DNA of 64,000 bases from Massilia sp. erpn. Lineage in GTDB: Bacteria > Pseudomonadota > Gammaproteobacteria > Burkholderiales > Burkholderiaceae_D. Both the position numbers and the translations under genes were made by a program. Location of the stretch: NCBI RefSeq assembly GCF_024400215.1, contig NZ_CP053748.1:62001-126000 (forward strand), written 5' to 3'. The first letter of the stretch is position 1. Each line of letters starts with the position of its first letter. The notes beneath the pieces are model-generated. The model was given only the letters and a program-made list of their open reading frames with translations. It ran no database searches and was not told where the DNA came from. This document shows positions 51,342 to 61,846 of the stretch, in pieces.

Positions 51342-52562
51342 TTAAAACTGCGCACTGGCCGTCACCGACATGCCGTTGGCGCTGAAACTGCTGGTTCCCA
51401 CCAAAGGGTTGCCGCTGCGTTTTTCCTGGAAAGCGCTGATGCCCAGCTGGATCGCCGGCTGGGGCGCATACACCAGCCCCAGGGAGGCATTGCGCAGCGA
51501 ATCGCTGGGCTCGATCGGCAAGATCACCCCGCTCTGCGTCTCGAAGCGGCGCCGCTCGCGCCGCACATTGCCGTTCAGCTGCACCTTGGCCGACACATCC
51601 CAGATCGCCTCCAGGCTGCTGCCGCGATTCAGGCTATTGGTGATGAAGCTGCTTTCCACCGCCCCGAATTCGCGCCAGAGCTGGCCATTGAAGCGCACCT
51701 TGCCGAGCGGCTTCCAGTCCACCCGCAGGCGGCCATTCAAGCCGTTCGAATCACGCTGCGGCAGATTCTCATACGCGCGGCGTGCCCAGCCGGCCAGCAG
51801 CGTCACCTGGGTCACGCCGCTGGCCAGCCAGTACACATTGGCTTTCAGCTCATCCTGATTCCAGTTCACGGCGCGCCAGTCGCCGGCCGCGCGCGGCTGC
51901 GTATAGCGCCCTTTCAGCTGGCGCGCCACCAGGCCGACCCGGCTGCCACTGGCGGCCAGATAGTCGATCCCGGCTTCCGCCAGATCTTCCTTACGGTCAT
52001 TGATGCTCTGCGAACGCAGATCGTAATCGTATTTGCCGCGGCTGAGGCCCGCCCGCAGGCGCCAGCTGGGATGGAAGCGCCAGGCGCCATCCGCGTACTC
52101 GCGGCGATAGGTGCGCAAATTGCGCTCTTCGCTATGAAAGTCCGTGAAAGGGGTCAGGGTCTGGGTATAGGTGGCGCCAAGGCGGCCGTCCAGGTGGTTG
52201 CCCAGCTGCCAGGCCAGATCCGCAGCAAAATCCTTGCCATTATAATCGAGTTGATCGTAGTGATCGAAAGTCACGCGTGAAACTTTAGCGCTAGCCGTCA
52301 ATTTTTGCCGGCCGATAGGGCGCTCCAGCGACACGCCCGCCTGGACCTGGCGGATAGTGTCGCCGCGCGGCCCGTCAAAGCCGGGCGCCTGGTCCGGCAG
52401 GCGCAGCAGGTTGCCGTCATGCGTATAGCCGAGCGAAACGAAGGGGTGGATAGTATCGCTGATGGCCGCCTGCGCCGCGCCATGCGCCAGGGCGGCCAAT
52501 ACGGCCAGCGGCAGCACGCGCAGCACGCCGTGGCGCTTGCTCATGGTTGAAGAGAGTGTCAT
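51342..52562 (-). CDS. epsL: EpsL, outer-membrane beta-barrel protein of the XrtB EPS system
   Basis: A 406-residue exported protein; signal peptide ends near Ala-Gln-Ala-Ala (about residue 32). The rest consists of amphipathic strands with aromatic ends, closing in Ser-Val-Thr-Ala-Ser-Ala-Gln-Phe, a typical outer-membrane C-terminal Phe. The Asp-Thr-Ile-His-Pro-Phe-Val-Ser-Leu-Gly-Tyr-Thr-His-Asp-Gly-Asn-Leu-Leu segment matches the EpsL family. It is probably a secretion or scaffold barrel for the polymer. The start may also be the Met six codons later. Confidence 0.88.
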   Translation of the reverse strand: MTLSSTMSKRHGVLRVLPLAVLAALAHGAAQAAISDTIHPFVSLGYTHDGNLLRLPDQAPGFDGPRGDTIRQVQAGVSLERPIGRQKLTASAKVSRVTFDHYDQLDYNGKDFAADLAWQLGNHLDGRLGATYTQTLTPFTDFHSEERNLRTYRREYADGAWRFHPSWRLRAGLSRGKYDYDLRSQSINDRKEDLAEAGIDYLAASGSRVGLVARQLKGRYTQPRAAGDWRAVNWNQDELKANVYWLASGVTQVTLLAGWARRAYENLPQRDSNGLNGRLRVDWKPLGKVRFNGQLWREFGAVESSFITNSLNRGSSLEAIWDVSAKVQLNGNVRRERRRFETQSGVILPIEPSDSLRNASLGLVYAPQPAIQLGISAFQEKRSGNPLVGTSSFSANGMSVTASAQF

Positions 52563-52590
52563 ATTTTTCTGTTGAGTATCTGCCTGCCGC

Positions 52591-53322
52591 TTACCAGAAG
52601 GACCAGTTAGCGGTCATTAACACCCAGATCCCCAGGCCGCCATTGGTGACGGCATGGGCGATGATGGGCGACCACAGGTTCTGGCTGCGCATGTATAAGA
52701 GGCCGTAAGCGGCGCCGGCCACCATGCCGGCGAACCACAAATGATGTTCGAGGCCGAATAATATCACCGTGACAATAAAAGCTTTAAATTTTACGTGCGC
52801 GGGGTTCACTTTCAGGAAATCGGCCCGCTCCAGCCAGCGCAGCAGGAAGGAGCGCCAAAACAATTCCTCCATCAGCGGCACCACCAGGGCCGCGCCGGCC
52901 ACGCGCACCAGGGCCAGTGACCAGTCGATCCGGCCGCCGGCGCTGCGCGGATCGAAGCCGGCCGCAGTGCCCAGCTGCATCCAGGCCGCATCCAGATTCA
53001 CCCACAGCAGCAGCACCAGCAGCCCGGTGGCCACGGCCGCCAGCCAGCCGCGCGCCCCCAGTGGCTGCCAGGCCAGCTCGCGGTAATGGCGGCGGAAGGC
53101 GAACAGCAGCAGCAGGACGACGCCGGTTTTGACTGCATACAGCCAGCGCAGTTCCACCGCCGCCAGGCCGAAACGCGCGAGCAGGTCGGCGATGGCGATG
53201 AAGGCCATATAGGCGGCAAAGGGAAGGATGCGGACCAGCGCCGGCTGCCGCGAAGGCGCGCTGTCCGGCCCGGCTGGCTGTGCGGCGGCCGGCCGGGTGG
53301 GGTCTGACTGCTGGGTTTTCAT
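52591..53322 (-). CDS. CAAX-protease-related membrane protein of PEP-CTERM systems
   Basis: A 243-residue protein with about six to seven helices and the CPBP (Abi) metalloprotease motifs: Glu-Glu-Leu-Phe-Trp-Arg-Ser-Phe-Leu-Leu-Arg and later Glu-His-His-Leu-Trp-Phe-Ala-Gly, plus a third His in Pro-Ile-Ile-Ala-His-Ala-Val-Thr-Asn-Gly. A family of this type (TIGR03008) is linked to exosortase loci. It may process sorted proteins or their signals; this is not established. It heads the EPS locus, 28 bases before epsL. Confidence 0.85.
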   Translation of the reverse strand: MKTQQSDPTRPAAAQPAGPDSAPSRQPALVRILPFAAYMAFIAIADLLARFGLAAVELRWLYAVKTGVVLLLLFAFRRHYRELAWQPLGARGWLAAVATGLLVLLLWVNLDAAWMQLGTAAGFDPRSAGGRIDWSLALVRVAGAALVVPLMEELFWRSFLLRWLERADFLKVNPAHVKFKAFIVTVILFGLEHHLWFAGMVAGAAYGLLYMRSQNLWSPIIAHAVTNGGLGIWVLMTANWSFW

Positions 53323-53427
53323 GCGATATCTGCGGGTCCGTGGCGGAGTTTGCAGATATTACAATATTACGCGCTTGTGCAGCGCACGAATGATGTAGAA
53401 AGGAAATCTTTCATCTAATCAGCTGTC

Positions 53428-55338
<1,911 letters not shown>

Positions 55339-55448
55339 AGCGGGTTCAAGGTGCCGTCCTGCTGCGGTCGGCAGGCGGTTTGGGATGATCGAAACCAGCA
55401 TTGTACCGGCAGCGCGCAATTGCCACTAACATTTGCCGATCTGTCAGC

Positions 55449-55454
55449 TATAAT
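55449..55454 (+). promoter_or_regulatory. -10 box of the tRNA-Arg gene
   Basis: A perfect TATAAT lies 17 bases before the tRNA 5' end. No convincing -35 hexamer is seen at the right spacing. Confidence 0.6.
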
Positions 55455-55471
55455 TGCGCTCGCCTTGCGTC

Positions 55472-55546
55472 CTCCCCGTAGCACAATGGATAGTGCACAT
55501 GCCTCCTAAGCGTGGGATACTGGTTCGATTCCAGTCGGGGGGACCA
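55472..55546 (+). tRNA. tRNA-Arg (anticodon CCT)
   Basis: A 75-base cloverleaf can be folded: acceptor CTCCCCG/CGGGGGG with one T-G pair, D stem GCAC/GTGC, anticodon stem CATGC/GCGTG with loop CTCCTAA (anticodon CCT at 55505-55507), T stem ACTGG/CCAGT with loop TTCGATT, discriminator A and an encoded CCA at 55544-55546. It decodes AGG, a rare codon in this GC-rich genome. Confidence 0.95.
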
Positions 55547-55766
55547 TGCGCCTCACTCGCGCGATACGCGCTCATGCGATTGGGCAGAATGTTCTGCTCA
55601 TGGAACTGTTTGATTTCTGGCTCAGTAGGGAAACGACCTTCCCGCTCCTGCACAGCTTTGGTCCACTCCACTTTATGCAATTTGCAGAGCACATAAGCAA
55701 AAGCCCCAATACCATCATTGGAGCCTTTCACTAAGCTTTCATGGATCTAGTTATGTTGGCTCATGC

Positions 55767-55949
55767 TTATCCGGTTTGTTTAGACAACGCCCGCTCAAAG
55801 GCCTCGCTAATTTCCGAGCGCGTAAATTTTACGGCGCGTAGATACCGTTTACCTGCTTCAGAATATACCTCCACAGGACTGCCTTCGCCGGATATGCGCT
55901 CGTTCACCACCTCGACTTCTTGGCGCGTAAATGATCGAAACAAGTCCAT
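55767..55949 (-). CDS. Small hypothetical protein
   Basis: A 60-residue charged protein (Met-Asp-Leu-Phe-Arg-Ser-Phe-Thr-Arg-Gln-Glu-Val, C-terminus Phe-Glu-Arg-Ala-Leu-Ser-Lys-Gln-Thr-Gly). No family recognised. It follows the TLDc-like PEP-CTERM gene after 21 bases on the same strand and precedes the truncated ORF by 35 bases. The local GC content is lower than in flanking core genes. A weak GGGG lies just before the ATG. Confidence 0.45.
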   Translation of the reverse strand: MDLFRSFTRQEVEVVNERISGEGSPVEVYSEAGKRYLRAVKFTRSEISEAFERALSKQTG

Positions 55950-55970
55950 TGTCCCCAGCCATGCCGCCGC

Positions 55971-56684
55971 TTATTTCCCGGCCGAACGCCGGCGCCACGC
56001 CAGCAAACCCACACCGCCCAACAGCATCAGGTAGCTGGCCGGTTCCGGCACGACGCCGATCGAATACACTTCGATACGGCCGAAGGTGATGCTCCGGCTC
56101 TCAGAAGGACTGCCGTCCAGCAAACTGATATTGAAGTTGCCGCCATTCGGGTCAGCATAGGAATACAGGAAAGAATGGCCGCCCTTGGTCAGATCGTACG
56201 GCACAAACAGATCATGCCCCCAGCCGAAAGTGGGGCCGTAATTTTTGCCATTATAGGTTTGATAGGACCCCACCTCCTCCATGCCGCCGGCGCGCGGCAT
56301 TTGCCGGTGCAGGCTGCTGCTGCTCAGATTAAACAGGAAGGCGGTGCGGCCGCTGCTGCCCATATTCCGGTTGTACTGTCCGCTGGAACTCCAGCTCACG
56401 GGATTGTAGCCGCCGACCAACCAGGTCTGGCCGGCTTTATTGGTGGCCTCCATGACGGAAAAGGTGCGCCCCTTGCCGTCGACAGCCGCGTGGAAGTTGG
56501 CGGCAGTGTCGCCGGCGCTCTTGGCGTAAATCGTGTTGAGCTTGATCTCCCCTTCGCCCAGCCAGGTGGCAAGCTGTTTTTGTTCCGCCGCCGAAAGCAA
56601 GGAAGTCGCAGCATGTGCCGCCGTCGCCATCACAGCCAGAGGAATCGTCAACAGGACGGCAGCATAACGGGAATAAGCTTGCAT
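55971..56684 (-). CDS. PEP-CTERM protein with a TLDc-like domain
   Basis: About 237 residues: signal peptide (1-26, ending Ala-Ala-His-Ala-Ala), a domain with Trp-Leu-Val-Gly-Gly-Tyr-Asn-Pro, Ala-Phe-Leu-Phe-Asn-Leu and Tyr-Gly-Pro-Thr-Phe-Gly-Trp-Gly-His-Asp-Leu. The last closely follows the Gly-Pro-x-Phe-Gly-Gly-Gly-His-Asp-Leu motif of TLDc domains. It ends in Val-Val-Pro-Glu-Pro-Ala, a helix and Arg-Arg-Arg. The ATG at 56684 has AGAAAGGTG upstream; a -10-like TATAGT on the minus strand lies at 56716-56721. Presumed XrtB substrate outside the main PEP-CTERM block. Confidence 0.85.
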   Translation of the reverse strand: MQAYSRYAAVLLTIPLAVMATAAHAATSLLSAAEQKQLATWLGEGEIKLNTIYAKSAGDTAANFHAAVDGKGRTFSVMEATNKAGQTWLVGGYNPVSWSSSGQYNRNMGSSGRTAFLFNLSSSSLHRQMPRAGGMEEVGSYQTYNGKNYGPTFGWGHDLFVPYDLTKGGHSFLYSYADPNGGNFNISLLDGSPSESRSITFGRIEVYSIGVVPEPASYLMLLGGVGLLAWRRRSAGK

Positions 56685-56897
56685 AGCAGGCACCTTTCTG
56701 AAAGAAATATTGCTCACTATAACATGTTGTTCTTTTAGATTATCTGTCTTACATTCTTTTCTGAGCCCTGATGATTCTACCGCTCGCAGCATCCGCCCTG
56801 CGCACCGGAGAGCATCCATTTGCTTAATTGGCAATCATTAATTAAGATGGCTGTTTCCTAGCACGCGCCCTCCCGCTCGACCGATAAGACTTCCCCT

Positions 56898-57992
56898 ATG
56901 AATCACAATAAATTTGCTTTCCTCGATGGTTTGAGGGGCATGGCCGCCATCTTCGTCCTTACCCGCCACACCGGCGATCTCTGGCATATCAATTTTTTCC
57001 ACAGTTATCTGGCGGTCGACCTGTTCTTCATCCTGAGCGGCTTCGTGATCGCCTATGCTTACGATGAAAAATTGCGCAGCGGCGTCATGGGCTTTGGCAA
57101 TTTCGTCCTGACGCGCCTGATCCGCCTTTATCCCGTCTACTTACTCTCTCTGCTGCTGTGCACGGCGGTCTGGCTATTCAAAGCGGCCATGCACAAGACC
57201 GACAGCGCTTGGGGAACAGAAGAAATCCTGCTTTCCGCCAGTTTGGCGGCCTTCTTCCTGCCTTCCCAGCTTGGCGGCGGCAACAGCCTGTTCGCCATCA
57301 ACGGTCCTTACTGGTCGCTTTTTTATGAGCTGGTGGTCAATATTCTGTATGCGGCATGCCGCCGCTGGCTCAGCACTGGCGTGCTTGGCGCCGTCATCGT
57401 GTTGTCGGGCGGCGTCGTCACCGCTAGCGCGCTGCACAACGGCACGCTGGATATCGGCTATAGCTGGGGCACCGTGGCCATCGCCGCAGGCTTTTGCCGC
57501 GCCCTTTTCGGCATTTCTCTGGGGTTGCTGCTGTTCAGGAAAAAAACGCCTTTGCTGCAAGCGCTCTCAGGCTGGACGGGCGCGGCCGCCTTACCATGGC
57601 TGAGCTTCCTGCTGGTTGCCATTGTCCTGGCCTTGCCGGACGCGGCGGCGGCGAATGCCTGGATCGATCTGCTGGCAGTGCTCATCGTGTTCCCGGCTGC
57701 CGTGCTGCTGGCGGCGCTGCCGGGTCGTAGCCGCTTGCAAGGGGGCTTGCTGGCCCTGGGGTCGGCCAGCTATCCGCTCTACGTCCTGCATATTCCTTTG
57801 GGTATGCTGGCGAGCGCCCTGCTCAAGAAATGGGGCGCCAAGCTGGCCCCCTTCAGCGGCATCAGCTTTGTGGCGGTCTTGATTCTACTCTCCCTGCTGC
57901 TGGAAAAAAGAGCCGACATTCCCCTGCGCCGCTGGCTAAGCCAGCGCCTCCTGCCGGCAAAACCCGCCAAGGCGCTGGGCGCCGCCGCCTGA
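56898..57992 (+). CDS. Acyltransferase family 3 (OafA/YrhL-type) membrane protein
   Basis: A 364-residue polytopic protein with about ten helices. The N-terminus Phe-Leu-Asp-Gly-Leu-Arg-Gly-Met-Ala-Ala-Ile-Phe-Val and the Arg-His (Thr-Arg-His-Thr-Gly-Asp) catalytic motif, plus Val-Asp-Leu-Phe-Phe-Ile-Leu-Ser-Gly-Phe-Val-Ile and Arg-Leu-Ile-Arg-Leu-Tyr-Pro-Val-Tyr, are family signatures. It would O-acetylate a surface polysaccharide using acyl-CoA. It stands alone on the plus strand; TTGCTT and TAAGAT (56820-56848, 17-base spacer) are a weak promoter candidate. Target polymer unknown; the nearby EPS is one possibility. Confidence 0.92.
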   Translation: MNHNKFAFLDGLRGMAAIFVLTRHTGDLWHINFFHSYLAVDLFFILSGFVIAYAYDEKLRSGVMGFGNFVLTRLIRLYPVYLLSLLLCTAVWLFKAAMHKTDSAWGTEEILLSASLAAFFLPSQLGGGNSLFAINGPYWSLFYELVVNILYAACRRWLSTGVLGAVIVLSGGVVTASALHNGTLDIGYSWGTVAIAAGFCRALFGISLGLLLFRKKTPLLQALSGWTGAAALPWLSFLLVAIVLALPDAAAANAWIDLLAVLIVFPAAVLLAALPGRSRLQGGLLALGSASYPLYVLHIPLGMLASALLKKWGAKLAPFSGISFVAVLILLSLLLEKRADIPLRRWLSQRLLPAKPAKALGAAA

Positions 57993-58025
57993 GGCGGCAA
58001 CTGCGGCCGGCGCACCGGGCCAAGC

Positions 58026-58415
58026 TTAGGGAACGACGGCCGTTACTTCGATTTCGACTTTTGCCTGGTCTTCGATCAAGGCGCTGACTTCGATCGCACT
58101 CATGGCCGGATAGTGGGCGCCGACCAGTTCCCGGTAGATCTGGCCGATCTCGCGGTAGGCTGCCACATACTCGATTTTATCGACCACGTACCAGGTCATG
58201 CGCACGATGTGCTGTGGCTTTGCACCCGCCTCGGCCAGCACCGCAATGATATTCAGCAGGGCCTGGCGCACTTGGCCGGCAAAGTCGCTGGTAGGGAACC
58301 GCCCCTGCTCGTCCCAGCCCACCATGCCGCTGACGAAGACTTGCTTGCCGCTGGCGGCGATGCCATTGGAATAGCCGCGCGGACGGGGCCAGCCGGGTGG
58401 TTGAAGTATCTGCAT
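58026..58415 (-). CDS. RidA-family protein (enamine/imine deaminase-like)
   Basis: A 129-residue YjgF/RidA-fold protein: Pro-Arg-Gly-Tyr-Ser-Asn-Gly-Ile-Ala-Ala-Ser-Gly, Val-Phe-Val-Ser-Gly-Met-Val-Gly-Trp, and the terminal Met-Ser-Ala-Ile-Glu-Val-Ser-Ala-Leu segment. RidA enzymes hydrolyse reactive imines or enamines to carbonyls and ammonia. In the 2-aminobenzoyl-CoA pathway an amino group has to be removed, so this gene fits as the deaminase; this is inference. AAGGAAAG precedes the ATG. Last gene of the catabolic operon. Confidence 0.9.
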   Translation of the reverse strand: MQILQPPGWPRPRGYSNGIAASGKQVFVSGMVGWDEQGRFPTSDFAGQVRQALLNIIAVLAEAGAKPQHIVRMTWYVVDKIEYVAAYREIGQIYRELVGAHYPAMSAIEVSALIEDQAKVEIEVTAVVP

Positions 58416-58428
58416 GGTCTTTCCTTAC

Positions 58429-59616
58429 TTAAGCGGTATCACGCAGCAGTTCGCGCGCGATGATTAATTGCTGGACCTCGGTGGCGCCTTCGTAAATGCG
58501 CAGGGCGCGGATTTCGCGGTACAGGCGCTCCACCGGATGCTCGCTGACCACGCCCAGGCCGCCGAACATCTGCACGGCGGCGTCGATCACCTGCTGCGCC
58601 GTTTCGGTGGCCGTCATCTTGGCCATGGCCGCTTCCTTCGTCACCTTGCGGCCCTGGTCGCGCTGCCAGGCGGCGCGGTAGGTCAGGAGCGCGGCGCTGT
58701 CGATGGCGGTGGCCATCTGCGCCAGTTTGGCCTGGGTCAGCTGGAAGTCGGCCAGGGTCTGGCCGAACATGGTTCGCTGGCGCGCATGGGCCAGCGCCTC
58801 GTCCAGCGCGCGGCGGGCGAAACCGAGGGCCGCCGCCGCCACCGAGGTGCGGAACACATCGAGCGTGGCCATCGCCACCTTGAAGCCCTGCCCCGCTTCG
58901 CCCAGGCGCAAGGCGGCCGGGATGCGGCAGTTGTTGAAACGCAGGCGCGCCAGCGGATGCGGTGCAATCACCTGGATGCGCTCCGCGATTTCCAGGCCTG
59001 GCGCATCGGCAGGAACGACGAAGGCGCTGATGCCGCGCGTGCCGCGCGCCGGACTGCTTTGCGTTTCCGCGGCCGCGCCGTCGCGCGCAAACACCACGTA
59101 GAAATCGGCGATGCCGCCGTTCGAAATCCAGGTCTTCTCGCCGTTCAGCACATAGCTGTCGCCCTCGCGCGCAGCGGCGCACTGCATGGCGGCGACGTCG
59201 GACCCGGCCTGCGGTTCGGACAAGGCAAAAGCGGCAATCGCCTCACCACGCGCCACGCGCGGCAGCCAGGCCTGCTGGGCCGCCGCATCGCCAAACAGGC
59301 TGATGGCGCCCGAACCCAGGCCCTGCATGGCGAAGGCGAAATCGGCCAGGCCGTTGTGGCGCGCCAGGGTCTCGCGGATCAGGCAGATGGCGCGCGTATC
59401 GATGGCGTCCAGCGCGCCGCCATGGGCGCTGCCGCCGACCGCATGGCGCAGCCAGCCCGCCTCGCCCAGCTGGCGCACCAGTTGGCGGCAAGTCGCATCC
59501 ACATCCGCGCCATGCGCGTCGCGCACCTGCTGCCCGGCCCAGGCATCGAGTTCCCGTTCCAGCGCAGCATGGCGCGGCTCGAAGAAGGGCCAGCCCAGAT
59601 AGTCTTTATCGGCCAT
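58429..59616 (-). CDS. Acyl-CoA dehydrogenase
   Basis: A 395-residue FAD-dependent acyl-CoA dehydrogenase. Typical segments are [12 protein letters not shown] and Gly-Glu-Lys-Thr-Trp-Ile-Ser-Asn-Gly (FAD/substrate), Arg-Thr-Met-Phe-Gly-Gln, and the C-terminal [13 protein letters not shown] and Tyr-Glu-Gly-Ala-Thr-Glu-Val-Gln. The last of these contains the Glu expected as catalytic base. It lies 3 bases after the enoyl-CoA hydratase gene. In this operon it probably acts on a ring-derived CoA thioester. Confidence 0.93.
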   Translation of the reverse strand: MADKDYLGWPFFEPRHAALERELDAWAGQQVRDAHGADVDATCRQLVRQLGEAGWLRHAVGGSAHGGALDAIDTRAICLIRETLARHNGLADFAFAMQGLGSGAISLFGDAAAQQAWLPRVARGEAIAAFALSEPQAGSDVAAMQCAAAREGDSYVLNGEKTWISNGGIADFYVVFARDGAAAETQSSPARGTRGISAFVVPADAPGLEIAERIQVIAPHPLARLRFNNCRIPAALRLGEAGQGFKVAMATLDVFRTSVAAAALGFARRALDEALAHARQRTMFGQTLADFQLTQAKLAQMATAIDSAALLTYRAAWQRDQGRKVTKEAAMAKMTATETAQQVIDAAVQMFGGLGVVSEHPVERLYREIRALRIYEGATEVQQLIIARELLRDTA

Positions 59617-59619
59617 GCC

Positions 59620-60474
59620 TCAATCCCCCTCGAACTGCGGTTTCTGTTTCGCCACGAAAGCGTGGTAGGCGCGATGGAAGTCGTTGGTCGCCATGCAAAT
59701 GGCCTGCGCCTGGGCTTCCGCCTCGATGGCTTCGTCCACGCCCATATTCCACTCCTGCTGCAGCATCTTCTTGGTCATGCCGTGGGCGAAAGTCGGGCCT
59801 TGCGCCAGGCTGCGCGCAAAACCCTGCGCTTCGGCCAGCAGCGCTTCCGGCGCGTACAGATTGTTGAAGAAACCCCAGCGCTCGCCCTCCAGGCCCGACA
59901 TGGAACGCCCGCTGTACAGCAACTCGGCGGCGCGGCCCTGGCCGATCACGCGCGGCAGCAAGGCGCAGGCGCCCATATCGCAGCCGGCCAGGCCGACGCG
60001 GGTGAACAGGAAGGCGGTCTTGCTGCGCTCCGTGCCGTAGCGGATGTCCGATGCCAGCGCCAGCATGGAACCGGCGCCGGCGCACACGCCGTCGATGGCG
60101 GCCACGATGGGCTGGGGGCAGGCGCGCATGGCTTTCACCACATCACCCGTCATGCGCGTGAAAGCCAGCAGGCCGGGCATATCGAGCCTGGTCAGCGGGC
60201 CGATGATCTCGTGCACGTCGCCGCCCGAGCAGAAATTCTCGCCCGCGCCGTTGATGACGATGGCTTTCACATCGTCGGCATAGGCCAGCGCGCGGAACAA
60301 TTCGCGCAGCTCGGCATAGGAATCGAAGGTCAGCGGATTCTTGCGCTCGGGGCGGTTCAGGGTCAGCGTCGCCACGCCCTGCTCCAGCGCGAACAGGAAA
60401 TGGCGCGCGGCATAATTGGCCAGCGCCTGGCGGTTGCCCGGCAGCGCGTGCGGCTCGCCTTGCAGATGCTTCAT
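59620..60474 (-). CDS. Enoyl-CoA hydratase/isomerase family protein
   Basis: A 284-residue crotonase-fold enzyme. The oxyanion-hole segments Cys-Ser-Gly-Gly-Asp-Val-His-Glu and Gly-Val-Cys-Ala-Gly-Ala-Gly-Ser are visible, as is Gly-Leu-Ala-Gly-Cys-Asp-Met-Gly, where the usual Pro-Asp is Cys-Asp. The ATG at 60474 overlaps the MarR stop as ATGA and has GGAAAGGAC upstream. It acts on a CoA ester in the operon's pathway; the exact hydration or hydrolysis step is not defined by sequence. Confidence 0.93.
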   Translation of the reverse strand: MKHLQGEPHALPGNRQALANYAARHFLFALEQGVATLTLNRPERKNPLTFDSYAELRELFRALAYADDVKAIVINGAGENFCSGGDVHEIIGPLTRLDMPGLLAFTRMTGDVVKAMRACPQPIVAAIDGVCAGAGSMLALASDIRYGTERSKTAFLFTRVGLAGCDMGACALLPRVIGQGRAAELLYSGRSMSGLEGERWGFFNNLYAPEALLAEAQGFARSLAQGPTFAHGMTKKMLQQEWNMGVDEAIEAEAQAQAICMATNDFHRAYHAFVAKQKPQFEGD

Positions 60475-61013
60475 GGTTTGTCCTTTCCATTGCGGGCATA
60501 TAAATGGCCCTTCATTTCGGAGAGCAGTTCGATCAGCTGGCCCTTGTCGTCGCCGGGGATATCCTGCAGCAGCTCGACCACCCAGCTTTCGTGCACCTGG
60601 GCCATCTCGGCAAAGGCTTTGCGGCCGGCCGGCGTCAGCATGACGCTGAAGGCACGCCCGTCTTTCGGATCGGGCACGCGCTGCACCAGGCCTTCCTGTT
60701 CCAGCTGGTCGGTGATGCCGGTGACATTGCCGCCCGTGACCATCATGCGGCGCGACAGCTCGCCCATGCGCAGACCTTGCGGATAGCGCTCCAGCTGCGC
60801 CATAAGGTCGAAGCGCGGCAAGGTGATGCCGAACTGCGAGCGCAGCCGGCCGCGGATTTCGTTTTCGATCTTGACGGTGCAGGACAGCATGCGCAGCCAC
60901 AGCTTGAGCGCCTGATGGTGGTCCTGCGTCAGGCGGCTGGCCAGATCCAGCACCGGTTCTGGCAAAGGCGCCGGCGCCTCGCCGGCGCCTTCCTGGTTTT
61001 CATTGAAATGCAT
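60471..61013 (-). CDS. MarR-family transcriptional regulator
   Basis: About 180 residues with a winged helix-turn-helix (about 60-130): [25 protein letters not shown] and the wing Asp-Pro-Lys-Asp-Gly-Arg-Ala. It is embedded in the catabolic operon and probably controls it in response to an aromatic CoA ester. The Met at 61013 has AAGG six bases upstream; the Met at 61019, immediately after the SDR stop, is the alternative. Confidence 0.92.
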   Translation of the reverse strand: MHFNENQEGAGEAPAPLPEPVLDLASRLTQDHHQALKLWLRMLSCTVKIENEIRGRLRSQFGITLPRFDLMAQLERYPQGLRMGELSRRMMVTGGNVTGITDQLEQEGLVQRVPDPKDGRAFSVMLTPAGRKAFAEMAQVHESWVVELLQDIPGDDKGQLIELLSEMKGHLYARNGKDKP

Positions 61014-61021
61014 GGGCATCC

Positions 61022-61846
61022 TTACATCACTTCGCCGCCGGCGACGGCCAGCGCCTGTCCATTCATGGCGCCCGATTCGGGCAGGCAAAGCCAGGCTACG
61101 GCATTGGCCACTTCCTCGCCCTGGATCAGGCGCTGCTGCGGATTGCCGGCGGCCAGTTCGGCGCGCGCCTGCTCCTCGCTGCGTCCCGTCTTCTGCATGA
61201 TGTTGGCGACGGCGTCCTTCACGATATCGGTTTCGGTAAAGCCGGGGCAGACCGCGTTCACCGTCACGCCCTTGGCCGCCACTTCCAGCGCCAGGGCGCG
61301 CGTCAGGCCGACCACACCATGCTTGGCGGCGGTATAGGCACTCACATAGCGGTAGCCGGTCAGGCCGGCGGTGGACGCGATATTCACGATGCGCCCCCAG
61401 CCCGCCTCCAGCATGGCGGGCAAGGCCGCCTGGCTGCAGTGGAAAACGCCGCCGAGGTTCACGTCCAGCATGCGCCGCCAGTCCTCGCTGCTGGTTTTCA
61501 GGAACGGGGCGGAATGCGCCTGGCCCGCATTATTCACCAGGATATCGATGCGGCCCAGGCGTTCGGCGGCGGCGGCGAAGCCTTCGCGCACCGAGGCCTC
61601 ATCGCCCACGTCCATGGTGCGGATGGCAACACGGCAGCTTTCGGCCAGCGCCGGCTCGTCGGCCAGCAGCGCGTGCAGCTCAAGCGCGGCCTGCTCCAGC
61701 TGGGCGCCGTCGCGGCCCGCCAGGGTCACGCTGGCGCCGCGCAGCAGCAAGGCGCGGGCGCAGGCGGCGCCGATGCCGCGGCCACCGCCCGTCACCAGCG
61801 CATGTTTGCCCGCCAGGGATTTCGCTTCGCTCATTGCACTACTCAT
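61022..61846 (-). CDS. Short-chain dehydrogenase/reductase
   Basis: A 274-residue classical SDR. The cofactor motif Thr-Gly-Gly-Gly-Arg-Gly-Ile-Gly, the Asn-Asn-Ala-Gly block, and the active site Ser with Tyr-Thr-Ala-Ala-Lys are present; the C-terminal Pro-Gly-Phe-Thr-Glu-Thr-Asp is typical. It likely oxidises a 3-hydroxyacyl-CoA-like intermediate in the aromatic pathway. It starts directly after the stop of the flavoprotein gene, with an in-frame Met four codons later as an alternative start. Confidence 0.93.
   Translation of the reverse strand: MSSAMSEAKSLAGKHALVTGGGRGIGAACARALLLRGASVTLAGRDGAQLEQAALELHALLADEPALAESCRVAIRTMDVGDEASVREGFAAAAERLGRIDILVNNAGQAHSAPFLKTSSEDWRRMLDVNLGGVFHCSQAALPAMLEAGWGRIVNIASTAGLTGYRYVSAYTAAKHGVVGLTRALALEVAAKGVTVNAVCPGFTETDIVKDAVANIMQKTGRSEEQARAELAAGNPQQRLIQGEEVANAVAWLCLPESGAMNGQALAVAGGEVM

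Larger units (their letters stand above)
55444..55731 (-). pseudogene. Orphan ORF running antisense into tRNA-Arg, probably a truncated gene
   Basis: A 95-codon frame starting with GTG. The first 61 residues look protein-like (Gly-Ser-Asn-Asp-Gly-Ile-Gly-Ala-Phe-Ala-Tyr, later Glu-Arg-Glu-Gly-Arg-Phe-Pro-Thr-Glu-Pro-Glu-Ile). The remaining residues are simply the antisense reading of the complete tRNA gene. The authentic 3' end was therefore probably lost at the tRNA 3' end. Base composition is lower in GC than the neighbours. No recognisable family. Confidence 0.4.

Noticed and set aside
53385..53415. Degenerate copy of the palindrome upstream of the CAAX-protease-like gene
   Set aside because: On the minus strand it reads TTTCCTTTCTACA, which needs an insertion to align; too weak to call.
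55546..55734. Plus-strand ORF of 62 codons after the tRNA
   Set aside because: It is the complement of the more protein-like minus-strand frame and has no ribosome-binding site.
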